This document shows, piece after piece, positions 28,775-37,839 of a stretch of DNA of 64,000 bases. This DNA comes from an uncultured Lachnospiraceae bacterium. Its GTDB lineage: Bacteria > Bacillota_A > Clostridia > Lachnospirales > Lachnospiraceae. The position numbers and the translations under genes were made by a program. Numbering within the stretch: the first letter of the stretch is position 1; each line of letters opens with the position of its first letter. The stretch covers positions 7,374 through 71,373 of the forward strand of contig CAJLNC010000003.1 in the NCBI GenBank assembly GCA_905207905.1, read 5' to 3'. The notes under the pieces were generated by a model. The model worked only from the letters and a program-made list of their open reading frames with translations, made no database searches and was not told the origin of the DNA.

Positions 28775-29218
28775 CTTCTTCCTCCTGCCCTGTATAAGGT
28801 CTTTCTTTCTATATTCTATAAAATCTTTCTATTACTGAATTTTCTCTTCCACCGGAAGCTTCGTCTGACCGCCGGTTTCACCGCTCATTATACCACGATT
28901 CGCACCTCCGGTGCTTATCGCTGCTTTGCAGCTATCGTGGTCGCCATTCGCTGCTCCCGGTGAACAAGCTGCGCTTGCTCCCGCTCGCTAACGCTCATTA
29001 TACCATGATTATTCTTCTAATCATACACTCTTGATGATTTCTTTGCACTTTTTTTCTCTCTTTGTGACTTTATCACGGACGAAACTTCTTTTCTCCTGTA
29101 TGATAGCCTCATCAGATAACAAATCTTACCTGACAAATAATTTTAAAAAAATAACAAAGAATAATTGAAAACCCGAAATTTAAAATCTAAAATCAAATAC
29201 AAAATCAAGGAGGACGCA
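28775..29218. other. Gene-free stretch with a structured repeat
   Basis: Separates the dehydrogenase from thioredoxin. Its middle (28882-29010) is GC-richer than the surroundings and contains the sequence CGCTCATTATACCA twice (28882 and 28992). The first copy leads into the three-way-junction-like hairpin set at 28892-28941. The last 150 bases, AT-rich, should hold the thioredoxin promoter, but no box pair is convincing. Confidence 0.55.
28892..28941. repeat. Potential three-way-junction structure
   Basis: ACCACGAT (28892-28899) pairs perfectly with ATCGTGGT (28934-28941). Inside are two further perfect hairpins, GCACC-tcc-GGTGC (28902-28914) and GCTGC-ttt-GCAGC (28920-28932). Three stems in 50 bases is far above chance and suggests a folded intergenic repeat or small RNA-like element. 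Confidence 0.55.
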
Positions 29219-29527
29219 ATGATGTCAGCATTAAATATCACCAAAAACAATTTTCAGGAAGAAGTTATGAACAGTGACAAACCCGTACTTGTGGATTTCT
29301 GGGCAAGCTGGTGCGGCCCCTGCCGTATGGTCAGTCCCATTGTAGATGAGATCGCCGCTGAACGCCAGGATATCAAAGTATGCAAAGTGAATGTGGATGA
29401 ACAGCAGGAACTGGCTTCTGATTTCCAGGTTATGAGCATCCCCACGCTCATGGTATTCAAGGACGGCAAGATCGTAAACAAATCCATGGGCGCAAAGCCC
29501 AAGTCTCAGATCCTTGCAATGCTGTAG
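29219..29527 (+). CDS. trxA: Thioredoxin
   Basis: A 102-aa disulfide reductase with WCGPC at residues 31-35, the cis-proline loop MSIPTLMVFKDGK, and a C-terminal helix. AAGGAGG lies five bases before the ATG at 29219 (a second ATG follows directly); an upstream TTG extension of 18 residues is not supported. One of very few plus-strand genes in this part of the window. A long hairpin terminator follows 32 bases later. No thioredoxin reductase gene is adjacent. Confidence 0.95.
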   Translation: MMSALNITKNNFQEEVMNSDKPVLVDFWASWCGPCRMVSPIVDEIAAERQDIKVCKVNVDEQQELASDFQVMSIPTLMVFKDGKIVNKSMGAKPKSQILAML

Positions 29528-29559
29528 TTTTCTGGCAGGTAAGCAAAGAACCGTCCAAA

Positions 29560-29622
29560 AAGAGACCGTGCTGCAAAATCCGGTGCTTTAATAAAAGCCG
29601 GGATTTTGCAGCACGGTCTCTT
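29560..29622. terminator. Long perfect hairpin, bidirectional terminator
   Basis: A 22-base perfect stem (29560-29581 with 29601-29622) with further pairing in the loop. It carries AAGAGACC and ends in CTCTTTCTT on the plus strand, so it should stop thioredoxin transcription, and A-rich sequence on the other side could serve the M20 gene ending at 29709. The stem contains GCTGCAAAAT, which recurs at 30872. Confidence 0.75.
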
Positions 29623-29708
29623 TCTTATGCTTTCCTGACCGGCGGTTAAAAACCGACAGCCCGCCACACTCTATACGGTTTTTATGGTTATTTGCACTTC
29701 CAAACTTC

Positions 29709-30848
29709 CTATTCCTCCAGAAATCGTTCCAGCACCCGAATCGCCTTCTTGTAGTGCTCCAGATCTACCCATTCATTGGGTTTATGGGCCATGGAGGGCT
29801 CTCCCGGTCCAAACAAAAGCACCTGAGCGTCCGGCTGATCCTTCACCATAATGGATGCGTCTGTAAAAAAACTGATGCCTGTGGCTTCCGGCCGGATTCC
29901 CTCTTTTTCCATGCACCGCTTCAGCTTCTGAACCATAGGCACATGCTCCCCCACTTCAATCGCCCTGCGGTTGTTTTTCAGCTCATACTCCACCTGCAGA
30001 AGTCCTTCTGTTTTCTTCTCTTCTTCTGCAATAAGCGCTTCCGCCTTTTTCATTACTTCCGTCACGGAAACATCTGGAGTAATACGGATGTCCATAAGGA
30101 TCTCACAGCGTTCCGGAATCATATTGCAGGCAGTCCCTCCAAAAATCTGAGTAATATTGGCCGTTGAATTTCCAAGAAGAGGGTGTGAAAAAGTCTCCAC
30201 CCAGGTTTTCAGCTGATGGGCTATGAAAATCCCATGCTCCACCCCACTGACTCCCTGCTCCGGATAGGCTCCATGGCTGGTCTTTCCATGCAAAGAGAGG
30301 GACAGCCAAATGCAGCCCTTCTGCGCCATCCCAAGTCTCAGACCGGTTGGTTCCCCGATCAGATACTGACTATATCCAAGATTTTCTCCTTTTTTGCATA
30401 CCCATTCTGCTCCCAGTCCCCCTTTTTCTTCATCACAGGTTCCCAGAAACAAAACAGAACAGGACGGTCTTTTTCCGGATCGTTTATTCTGGCACAGCGC
30501 ATAGACCATGGCGCAAAGCCCGCTTTTCATGTCGCTTGCGCCTCTCCCGTACAGTACGGTTCCTTCTGTCACAGGAACCGCCGGATCAGTGTCCCAGTCT
30601 TCCCCGGCTCCGTAAGGCACTGTATCCAGATGTCCGTTCCAGATCATCCTTCCCCCCTCAGGATTCCCTTCTAAAACGGCCCTTACATTTGCATGCGTCT
30701 CATCTATTCGCTCAACTACCGCCGGGATTCCGGCATTCTGGAAATAAGCGCACAGATATTCTGCCACCTTTCCCTCCTCATCCCGGCTGTTGACGCTGGG
30801 AATCGCCATCACTTCCTGCAGCAGCTGTATTGCTTTCTCTTCTTCCAT
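29709..30848 (-). CDS. M20 family metallohydrolase (ArgE/DapE-like), first of two
   Basis: A 379-aa zinc amidohydrolase that removes acyl groups or cleaves small amides. Metal and catalytic motifs are NGHLDTVP, GRGASDMKSGLCAM, CDEEKGGLGAEW and the late GPGEPSMAHKPNEWV. The dimerisation lid lies near residues 185-290. AAAGG and GGTGG before the ATG at 30848 set the start; a longer frame reaches into the inverted repeat at 30866-30952. Last gene of the nucleoside-type cluster. Substrate not readable. Confidence 0.88.
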   Translation of the reverse strand: MEEEKAIQLLQEVMAIPSVNSRDEEGKVAEYLCAYFQNAGIPAVVERIDETHANVRAVLEGNPEGGRMIWNGHLDTVPYGAGEDWDTDPAVPVTEGTVLYGRGASDMKSGLCAMVYALCQNKRSGKRPSCSVLFLGTCDEEKGGLGAEWVCKKGENLGYSQYLIGEPTGLRLGMAQKGCIWLSLSLHGKTSHGAYPEQGVSGVEHGIFIAHQLKTWVETFSHPLLGNSTANITQIFGGTACNMIPERCEILMDIRITPDVSVTEVMKKAEALIAEEEKKTEGLLQVEYELKNNRRAIEVGEHVPMVQKLKRCMEKEGIRPEATGISFFTDASIMVKDQPDAQVLLFGPGEPSMAHKPNEWVDLEHYKKAIRVLERFLEE

Positions 30849-30865
30849 ACTACCACCTTTAAGGC

Positions 30866-30952
30866 GGGATCGCTGCAAAATCCATTCCATGATACTCTCT
30901 TGGATCATTTAACACAGAAACTCTCAGCAGAACGCTATTTTGCAGCAACCCC
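30866..30952. repeat. Short inverted-repeat element with GCTGCAAAAT ends
   Basis: GCTGCAAAAT (30872-30881) and its exact complement ATTTTGCAGC (30937-30946) bound a 75-bp piece, with GCGGG and CCCGC extending the ends imperfectly. The end sequence matches that inside the hairpin at 29560-29622 and resembles the GTTGCAAAA ends of the elements at 9107 and 63531. It lies between the M20 gene and the amidotransferase-like gene. Confidence 0.5.
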
Positions 30953-30982
30953 CGCTTTACGCTTTGCTTCCCGCAGGGTTTT

Positions 30983-31729
30983 CTATTTTGTCAGATAATC
31001 CAGAATATTCTTAAACAGCACATCATAGCATTCCCAATTACAGAACTCCGGCGGCGCCCAGTGAGGTGCGCAGTCTGTGGAAAGCACCCCGCTCTTTCCC
31101 TTTCCATACTCAGCGAAAGCGATAAAGGGATCTTTGCAGATCTCTACCACGCACTCTGCTTCCGGTTTCAATATGCTCTTATTGTACCCCAGCACAGCGG
31201 GCCATTCTCCCTGGATTCCTTCCAGAACCGGATGAGACGGGCATTTCACTTCCGGTGTTACCCCCTCGCAGTGTTCCATCCGGTCATCGTAAGGAAACAG
31301 CTGTACGGGAAGTACATCCTGCACAGCGCAGTGGCACCATTTTCCCTGTCCTCCGATACCGGAAAATGTCATATAGCCTCCCACCATAAACAGAGCGCCT
31401 CCCTGAAGAACATACTCCTTCAGAAGATTGCAGCGATTGGGCATTTTTTTGCTGGCCGCAAAGGTCTGCGGAGGGATCAAAAGGGTATCCGCCCCAATAT
31501 CAGACAGGATAATACAGTCGTATTCCTGCAGCCCTTCCAGGGTAAAGGGGAATTTTTCTGCCGCCTCATGGTTGGGCAGATAGGTCAGCTCATATCCAGC
31601 TTTTTCAATAGCCTTGTCGATCCAGCCCATCCCTGTTTCGTATTTTGAAGAAAAAAAGCTGTTAAATCCTTTTACTTCCATCATTGTAGCAGACCAGGAT
31701 TCCCCTGCCAGTAACACTTTTTTTGCCAT
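30983..31729 (-). CDS. Glutamine amidotransferase-like protein (DUF1355-type)
   Basis: A 248-aa soluble protein beginning KKVLLAGESWSATMMEVKG, with YDCIILSDIGADTLLIPP, GGALFMVGGYMTFSGIGGQG and the later AVLGYNKSILKPEAE. These fit the GATase1-like family of predicted cytoplasmic proteins. The nucleophile position of true class I amidotransferases (GxCxG) is not evident; GGYMTF is found instead, so amidotransferase activity is doubtful. GGAGG nine bases before the ATG. Confidence 0.72.
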   Translation of the reverse strand: MAKKVLLAGESWSATMMEVKGFNSFFSSKYETGMGWIDKAIEKAGYELTYLPNHEAAEKFPFTLEGLQEYDCIILSDIGADTLLIPPQTFAASKKMPNRCNLLKEYVLQGGALFMVGGYMTFSGIGGQGKWCHCAVQDVLPVQLFPYDDRMEHCEGVTPEVKCPSHPVLEGIQGEWPAVLGYNKSILKPEAECVVEICKDPFIAFAEYGKGKSGVLSTDCAPHWAPPEFCNWECYDVLFKNILDYLTK

Positions 31730-31823
31730 AATTCATTTCCTCCATAATTCTATAAATAGAGTCTCTCAGCTGTACTTGTGCGGATATCTGACAAATACCG
31801 CCAGGATAAAAGCCTCACGCAGT

Positions 31824-33107
31824 TTACTGTGTTCCAGGTTTGCTGCCCCAGTCCAGAATCAACTGGGCATAAACCAGAATACTCTGCCAGTACTCCTCCA
31901 GATCCAGACATTCATTGAGGGCGTGGCACTGAGCCAGTTCTCCCGGCCCGTACTGGATCGTTGGGCATTTGGCAATGTTCCTCCACAGCCTGGAATCACA
32001 GCCGGAAGGAGATCCTACAATGGGAACCTCCCTTCCGAAAACAGTTCTGTACGCATTCCGGAAGGTTTTTACAAAGGGATCCTCCGGATCCATCTCAAAT
32101 CCGTTGCCGGTCTGATAAATGGTGATCTCCGGCATATGCTGCTCCATCCACACATCCGCCTTTGCGGTCCGGTTTACCGTGTCCGTAAATTCCTCGATCA
32201 CCTGCTTCATGGTCATGATCCCCGGAACAAAATGTACGCAGGTCTGAAACATACATTCCTCCGGAACCGTGGAACCGGCAGTTCCCCCCTGAATCACTCC
32301 CACATTCAGGTTGGGGGCCGGCAAAAGGGGATGCTTGTATTCCAACAGCCATTCATGTTCCTTCTCATTCAGGGCCTGAATAACTTTCATCGCCTTATCA
32401 ATGGCGCTGACTCCTTCCTTTTTGCAGCCGGAATGACAGGCTCTTCCTCGAAAACGAACCTGGAAAAATACCCAGCCCATATGTGCCAGAATCAGTTCTC
32501 TGGAGGTACCTTCGCAGTTTACCACCCCGTCTGCCTTCAGCCCACTCATTGCAGCCTGCATGGAACCGTTTCCCCCTCCTTCCTCGTCGCAGACTGATGT
32601 AATAATCACATCACCGCGAAGTTCCAGCCCTGCATCCCGAATCAGCTTCACAGCCATGGCAGAGGCCATCAAACCGCCCTTCATATCGGCTGCGCCCCGG
32701 CCATACACCTTTCCATTCCGCACATCCGCCTGATAAGGAGGCGTCTCCCACTGCTTCGGATCTCCCTCCGGCATCACATCCATGTGGCTGTTGAACAAAA
32801 TGCTTTTTCCGCCTTTTGTTCCCTTAAAAACCGCATATACATTATACCGGTCTGTCTGATCATGCCCAAGATTGCCCTCCTGATACTTCTCATAGCATTC
32901 CCGGATCACTTCCTCTTCCATGGGATCTGTAACGATCTCATTCGCTCCCATAGACCGGAACAGAGATATCATATAATCCTGTCCTTCTTTCTCCAGACCG
33001 CCCTCAATACCGTGGCCCAGATCATGGGTATCAATATTGATTAATTCTTTCAAACGTTCTAAGTACTCTTCTTTATGCACCTGAAGTGTTTCTTCCAACA
33101 AGCCCAT
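31824..33107 (-). CDS. M20 family metallohydrolase, second of two
   Basis: A 427-aa zinc hydrolase. Motifs in order: FNSHMDVMP, GRGAADMKGGLMAS, CDEEGGGNGS and YGPGELAQCHALNECL. Between them is the lid domain with GRACHSGCKKEGVSAID. Longer than the first M20 protein, and close to acetylornithine deacetylase-like enzymes. AGGAGA lies upstream of the ATG. Placement behind a nucleoside hydrolase suggests it processes part of the imported compound; this is inference. Confidence 0.88.
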   Translation of the reverse strand: MGLLEETLQVHKEEYLERLKELINIDTHDLGHGIEGGLEKEGQDYMISLFRSMGANEIVTDPMEEEVIRECYEKYQEGNLGHDQTDRYNVYAVFKGTKGGKSILFNSHMDVMPEGDPKQWETPPYQADVRNGKVYGRGAADMKGGLMASAMAVKLIRDAGLELRGDVIITSVCDEEGGGNGSMQAAMSGLKADGVVNCEGTSRELILAHMGWVFFQVRFRGRACHSGCKKEGVSAIDKAMKVIQALNEKEHEWLLEYKHPLLPAPNLNVGVIQGGTAGSTVPEECMFQTCVHFVPGIMTMKQVIEEFTDTVNRTAKADVWMEQHMPEITIYQTGNGFEMDPEDPFVKTFRNAYRTVFGREVPIVGSPSGCDSRLWRNIAKCPTIQYGPGELAQCHALNECLDLEEYWQSILVYAQLILDWGSKPGTQ

Positions 33108-33234
33108 ACGCTCTCTTTTCTCCTGCCCTTTCTAAATTTTCAATGGTTCAAAACCAGATAACCAGGGAAATGGGGAGCAAAATACCTCCGGCGGCCCCCC
33201 TCCCGGAACAGTTATCCTGACTTTCCTCTGTATG

Positions 33235-34170
33235 CTAATCCCCATAATACCGGATACAGGTTTCCACCAGATTCCAGAATTTTTCCACATCAATATCCAC
33301 TGCCACATGGATGTTGGGCTCTTTCTTCATATAGTGGAACATATCACAGTTGGTTCTTCCATAAGATTCTTCACTGCGGATCTCCACATTGCCGTGTACA
33401 TATTTCAGTGTCAGCACGCTTGGATCAATCAGATAGGCAATGGTGGTGGGATCGTGCAGCGGACCTCCCTCCCACCCAAATACCTCCTTCTGAGTCTTGC
33501 AGAAAAAGCGCATCAGATCTGCAAACAGTCTGGAAGCTTTATTACCCACCTGTTCCATCCGCTCCACAATGGCAGGATAGCAAAGCACCTTCCTGGTAAT
33601 ATCGAGACCGCACATGATAACAGGCACTCCGCTGTTAAATACCACATAGGCAGCTTCTGCGTCCGCGGCAATATTGAACTCTGCTGCAGGCGTGATATTT
33701 CCATTGGTGTAGGCTCCTCCCATAAAAACGATCTGTTTGATCTTCGGAATGATCCTGGGTTCCATGCGCATAGCCATTCCCACATTCGTCATAGGACCGG
33801 TGGTCACCAGCGTGATATCCCCCTCCGATTCCATAAGCTTCCTTGTAAGGAAGGTCACCGCATGTTCTTCCCCCAAAGTCCTGTTCAAAGGTTCAAATTC
33901 AGGGCCATCCAGGCCGGTTTTTCCGTGAATATCTCCGGCTGTTATTTTTTTCCGCACCATTGGCTCCGAACATCCGGCATATACCGGGATATCCAATCCC
34001 AGATACTGGCAGACATTCATGGCGTTGATGGCCGTCTTTTCCAGTGTCTGATTTCCGGAAACCACAGTGATGGCCAGAAGATCAATGGCCGGATGTCCCC
34101 CTGCCATCAAAATGGCCACCGCATCGTCATGTCCGGGATCACAGTCAAGAATCAGCTTTATTTTTTCCAT
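33235..34170 (-). CDS. Inosine-uridine-type nucleoside hydrolase
   Basis: A 311-aa enzyme cleaving N-ribosides to base and ribose. The Ca2+/ribose site is LILDCDPGHDDAVAIL at residues 7-22. TTGPMTNV, FMGGAYTNGN, AEFNIAADAEAA and GPLHDPTTIAY complete the family pattern. It follows the second permease gene by 15 bases, linking hydrolysis to import of nucleosides. Confidence 0.93.
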   Translation of the reverse strand: MEKIKLILDCDPGHDDAVAILMAGGHPAIDLLAITVVSGNQTLEKTAINAMNVCQYLGLDIPVYAGCSEPMVRKKITAGDIHGKTGLDGPEFEPLNRTLGEEHAVTFLTRKLMESEGDITLVTTGPMTNVGMAMRMEPRIIPKIKQIVFMGGAYTNGNITPAAEFNIAADAEAAYVVFNSGVPVIMCGLDITRKVLCYPAIVERMEQVGNKASRLFADLMRFFCKTQKEVFGWEGGPLHDPTTIAYLIDPSVLTLKYVHGNVEIRSEESYGRTNCDMFHYMKKEPNIHVAVDIDVEKFWNLVETCIRYYGD

Positions 34171-34185
34171 TGTCCTTCATCCTTT

Positions 34186-35139
34186 CTATCTGTGCCTGCC
34201 TCCTGCCGTCAGCAGAGAAGACTGTTTTTTCCTGCTGATACGCATCTGTGCAGCCATGGAAATGGTAAGTACCAGAACCGTAACAATATAGGGCATCATC
34301 AGCACAAACTGAGAGGGAAGCCCGTATGCCTGAAGTCTGGCTCCCACAGAATCTGCGAAGCCGAACAGGAGACATCCCAGGGAAGCCTTCACCGGATTGG
34401 CTCCGCCAAAGTACATGGCCGCCACGCCCATGAAGCCTCTGCTGCTGGTCATATTTTCTACAAACTGGCTGCTGTAGCCCAAAGAAAGATGAGCGCCTGC
34501 CAGTCCTCCCAGAAGACCGGAAATTGCCATTGCCCGGTATTTTACTGCATTCACATTGATAGCCGCTGTCTTTGCCGCCTCCGGAAACTGTCCCACTGCC
34601 CGGAGCCGCAGTCCCCAGACGGTTTTATAGATTGCAAAGTAAAGTACGCCGATCATAATGATGGCCACCCATTCCAGCAGATTCCAGTTGTTGAATATTT
34701 TATTCAGCACTTCTATATTATCCAGGAAAGGGATATGAACTTTTGGGATAGTCACAATATCCGGGCTGGAGAAAGATCCGTTTTTTCCAAACATGGCCTG
34801 AAGCAAAAATTTGGTTACTGCCAGCGCCAGCATATTGATTCCCATGCCGATACCGCAGATATCTGCTCCAAAACGGATATGCCCCACTGCCATGATCATG
34901 GCGATCACAAGCCCCGCCAGCATGGCCGCCAGAATCCCCAGAAACCAGCTTCCGGTAAAGTAACTTACGATCACTGCAAAGAAAGCTCCCACCAGCATGA
35001 TACCCTCTGTACCAATGTTCAGGATATTGGCCTGCTGGGTCACGGAAGCGCACAACGCAGCAAAAATAATCGGCGTAGCTGCCCGGAACGTTGCGTAGAT
35101 CAGAGATAAATTCATTACCTTGCTTAAGATATCAATCAT
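34186..35139 (-). CDS. Nucleoside-type ABC permease (BMD/NupQ-like)
   Basis: A 317-aa BPD-type-2 permease with about eight helices. NILNIGTEGIMLVGAFFAV and GLLGGLAGAHLSLGY are the family's signature segments. Start ATG overlaps the upstream permease stop by four bases. With the next permease it forms the heteromeric membrane channel of a purine or general nucleoside importer. Confidence 0.9.
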   Translation of the reverse strand: MIDILSKVMNLSLIYATFRAATPIIFAALCASVTQQANILNIGTEGIMLVGAFFAVIVSYFTGSWFLGILAAMLAGLVIAMIMAVGHIRFGADICGIGMGINMLALAVTKFLLQAMFGKNGSFSSPDIVTIPKVHIPFLDNIEVLNKIFNNWNLLEWVAIIMIGVLYFAIYKTVWGLRLRAVGQFPEAAKTAAINVNAVKYRAMAISGLLGGLAGAHLSLGYSSQFVENMTSSRGFMGVAAMYFGGANPVKASLGCLLFGFADSVGARLQAYGLPSQFVLMMPYIVTVLVLTISMAAQMRISRKKQSSLLTAGGRHR

Positions 35140-36200
35140 CGCTCATTACCTCCTTCCGCCTTCGGTGCCGGGATCGCCGGTTTTTTCCTTTTTCTCTCTT
35201 TCAGGAAATCAAACAGCGTCTCCATGGTGGCAATGATAATAAAAATTGCGGTAATGGTATCCACCAGGCCTTTGGGAATACCGGTAGCCTGCTGCATTCC
35301 CATTGCACCTGATTTCAGTACGGCCAGGAAGAATGCCATAAAGGGAGTTGCCACTACATTACTCTTTACAATCAGGGCTGCCAGCATGCCATTGCTGCCC
35401 AGATTCATTGCAAAATTGTTCAGGAAATAGCCGTAAACCCCCAGTACTTCAATGGCCCCTGCAATCCCTCCCAGAATTCCGGAAATCACCATGGCTTTGA
35501 TAAAGATGCCTTTGGAATTGATTCCCACGTAATCAGCCGTATTGGGATTGGTTCCCACCATGCGGAACTTGTAGCCCATATTGGTGCGGTACAGCATGAA
35601 AATCACTGCCAGTACCAGCGCTATTGCAATAAAAATCCCTACATTCAAACTGCTGGGCTTTAAGATCTGAGGCAGCCTCACTGCCACATCCGGAGACTGG
35701 GGATTGGCAGACCCTGCAGACATGGGGCCTGATACCAGGTAAGAAGTAATATACAAGGCCACAGAGTTCATTAAAATAGTAGTACACACTTCATTGACAT
35801 TGTAATACGCCCTCAAAACTGCCGGAATCAGCGCCCACAGCCCTGCCACTACCATAGCTCCTGCAAAGCAGGCCAGAAGAAGCAGAGGCTTTGGAAGGAA
35901 CGTCCACTTGTAGCCAATGTAGGCCGCCGTAATGCCTCCCAGGAATACCTCGCCTTCCACGCCTACGTTGAATGCTCCCACCTGAGCTGCAACTACAAAG
36001 GCGCAGGAGGTAAGCAAAAGCGGAGTAAAGCTGGCCAGGGTAGTACCCAGATTTAACTTTCCAACAAACGCCCCCTTAAGCAATGCTGTGTATGCAGTAA
36101 TGGGACTCTCTCCAATCGCAACGATCAAAACCGCTCCGATGAGAAATGTAAGCAGCATTGTGAGCAGGATTCTGATAAAACCGTCTTTAAATTTGCTCAT
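35136..36200 (-). CDS. Nucleoside-type ABC permease (NupP-like)
   Basis: A 354-aa membrane protein with an extra N-terminal helix relative to its partner. GAFNVGVEGEVFLGGITAAYIG and GILGGIAGAIEVLGVYG match the same permease family. It overlaps the ATPase gene upstream and the second permease downstream by four bases each, showing one coupled unit. Confidence 0.9.
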   Translation of the reverse strand: MSKFKDGFIRILLTMLLTFLIGAVLIVAIGESPITAYTALLKGAFVGKLNLGTTLASFTPLLLTSCAFVVAAQVGAFNVGVEGEVFLGGITAAYIGYKWTFLPKPLLLLACFAGAMVVAGLWALIPAVLRAYYNVNEVCTTILMNSVALYITSYLVSGPMSAGSANPQSPDVAVRLPQILKPSSLNVGIFIAIALVLAVIFMLYRTNMGYKFRMVGTNPNTADYVGINSKGIFIKAMVISGILGGIAGAIEVLGVYGYFLNNFAMNLGSNGMLAALIVKSNVVATPFMAFFLAVLKSGAMGMQQATGIPKGLVDTITAIFIIIATMETLFDFLKERKRKKPAIPAPKAEGGNER

Positions 36201-37732
36201 TTCTCTACCCCTTCCTTCCCTGCACTTCTTCCGCCCATCATCAGCAGTCCCAAAGAACTCTCATTTGCTTCAGAAGCCATCATCTCCCCTGTGATCCTGC
36301 CTTCGCACATAACAATGATGCGGTCTGAAAGCGCCATGATTTCTTCTAACTCCGCTGAGATCAGCAAAACACCGCAGCCTTCCTGCTTTGCCTTCTCCAG
36401 CGTGTTCCGGATGATCTCGATGGCTCCGATATCCACACCTCTGGTAGGCTGAGACGCTACCAGAAGTTTCGTGTGCTGGGAAACCTCTCTGGCCACCACT
36501 ACTTTCTGTGCGTTTCCTCCGGAAAGAGAGGAAGTGGGCAGCTTGGGATCCGTGGGACGGATGTCAAAGGCCCTGATCATTTCATTGGCAAACACTTCCT
36601 GCGCCTTTCCGTTTAACAGACCATGCCTGGTATATTTTGGATCATCAATGGTCACAGAAACCAGATTTTCCTGAATAGTCATGGCCCGGTCCAGACCGGT
36701 TTTATTCCGATCCTCCGGAATATGGGCCAGTCCTGCCTTTCGAATCCCTCTTGGCTTTTTATTGGTCACATCCTGTCCGCATACAAAAACCTTGCCTTTT
36801 TCCACCTTCCTCAGTCCGGTGATGGCTTCCACCAGCTCGCTCTGGCCATTTCCGTCAATACCGGCAATGCCCACAATCTCCCCTTCCCGCACCTGGAAAG
36901 AGATGCCCCGGATCTTGGAAGTCTCTTTCTGGCTGGGAATCCACACATCCTGCACATCCAGAATCACTGCTCCGGCCTTGTCATAATTCTTCTCAATATT
37001 CAGGAATACTTCCCGCCCGATCATCCGCTTTGTCAGATCCTTAGGAGAGGTATCTTTTTTGTCCACCGTCCCCATATACTGCCCCTGGCGCATTACCGTA
37101 ATGCGGTCGGAAATCTCCATCACCTCATCCAGCTTATGGGAAATAAATACAATGGATCTCCCTGAATTTTTCAGATTGTTCAGAATGATAAAAAGATTCT
37201 GAGCTTCCTGAGGCGTCAGCACTGCAGTGGGTTCATCCAGAATAATGGTATCCGCCCCCCGCATCAGGATCTTTATAATCTCCACTCTCTGGGCCTCTCC
37301 CACAGAAATCTGATTTACCTTCCGGTCAAGAGAAACCTCCATCTGATATTCATCAATGTATTTCTGTACCTCTTTTCTCGCCTTATCAAAATCAATCTTC
37401 AATCCTTTTTTCGGTTCAAAACCAAGGATAATATTTTCCAGTACCGACAGCCCCCCCACCAGCATAAATTCCTGGTGAACCATTCCAATACCGTGCTCAA
37501 TGGCTGTCTTTGGCGTTAAGGCGGATACTGTTTCTCCCTTGATGATAACGCTGCCGCTGTCAATGGGATACATTCCGTACAGCAGCTTCATCATGGTTGA
37601 CTTTCCCGCTCCGTTTTCCCCGATCAGAGAATGGATCTCCCCCTTTTTCAGAGTAAATTCTCCATTCTTAACCGCCTGAACAGTTCCGAAGGTCTTGACA
37701 ATGTCATGCATTTCTACTACATAATCGCTCAT
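36197..37732 (-). CDS. Nucleoside-type ABC ATPase with two nucleotide domains (NupO-like)
   Basis: A 511-aa double ATPase. Domain 1 has Walker A GENGAGKSTMMK, signature QISVGEAQRVEI and Walker B TIILDEPTAVLT. Domain 2 keeps the signature SLSGGNAQKVVVARE and LLVASQPTRGVD, but its Walker A is degenerate (IDGNGQSELV), which is usual for this family. Sits 107 bases after the binding-protein gene, with a hairpin between. Confidence 0.94.
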   Translation of the reverse strand: MSDYVVEMHDIVKTFGTVQAVKNGEFTLKKGEIHSLIGENGAGKSTMMKLLYGMYPIDSGSVIIKGETVSALTPKTAIEHGIGMVHQEFMLVGGLSVLENIILGFEPKKGLKIDFDKARKEVQKYIDEYQMEVSLDRKVNQISVGEAQRVEIIKILMRGADTIILDEPTAVLTPQEAQNLFIILNNLKNSGRSIVFISHKLDEVMEISDRITVMRQGQYMGTVDKKDTSPKDLTKRMIGREVFLNIEKNYDKAGAVILDVQDVWIPSQKETSKIRGISFQVREGEIVGIAGIDGNGQSELVEAITGLRKVEKGKVFVCGQDVTNKKPRGIRKAGLAHIPEDRNKTGLDRAMTIQENLVSVTIDDPKYTRHGLLNGKAQEVFANEMIRAFDIRPTDPKLPTSSLSGGNAQKVVVAREVSQHTKLLVASQPTRGVDIGAIEIIRNTLEKAKQEGCGVLLISAELEEIMALSDRIIVMCEGRITGEMMASEANESSLGLLMMGGRSAGKEGVEK

Positions 37733-37764
37733 TGTTTTTACCTCTTTGTCTGAATTATAAGTCG

Positions 37765-37804
37765 AACAAGCCGCTGTGCCACCTTCGCAGCACAGCGGCT
37801 TGTT
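37765..37804 (-). other. Intercistronic hairpin between BMP and ABC genes
   Basis: A 15-base perfect stem (37765-37779 with 37790-37804) around a ten-base loop. The long T run lies on the plus-strand side, so on the minus strand it is not a good terminator. It may protect the upstream binding-protein mRNA or partly attenuate the ABC genes, a common way to make more binding protein than transporter. Confidence 0.6.
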
Positions 37805-37839
37805 TTTTTCAAGCTTCTTTTTGTTTATTCATTCAGCAA

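Noticed and set aside
33232..35109. A 625-codon open frame on the plus strand
   Set aside because: It is antisense to the nucleoside hydrolase and permease genes, which have clear family motifs and ribosome sites. Its product is His/Cys/Ser-rich, as expected of a shadow frame.
37765..37804. Terminator between the BMP gene and the ABC genes
   Set aside because: The T run is on the wrong side for minus-strand transcription, so the stem is listed as an intercistronic hairpin.
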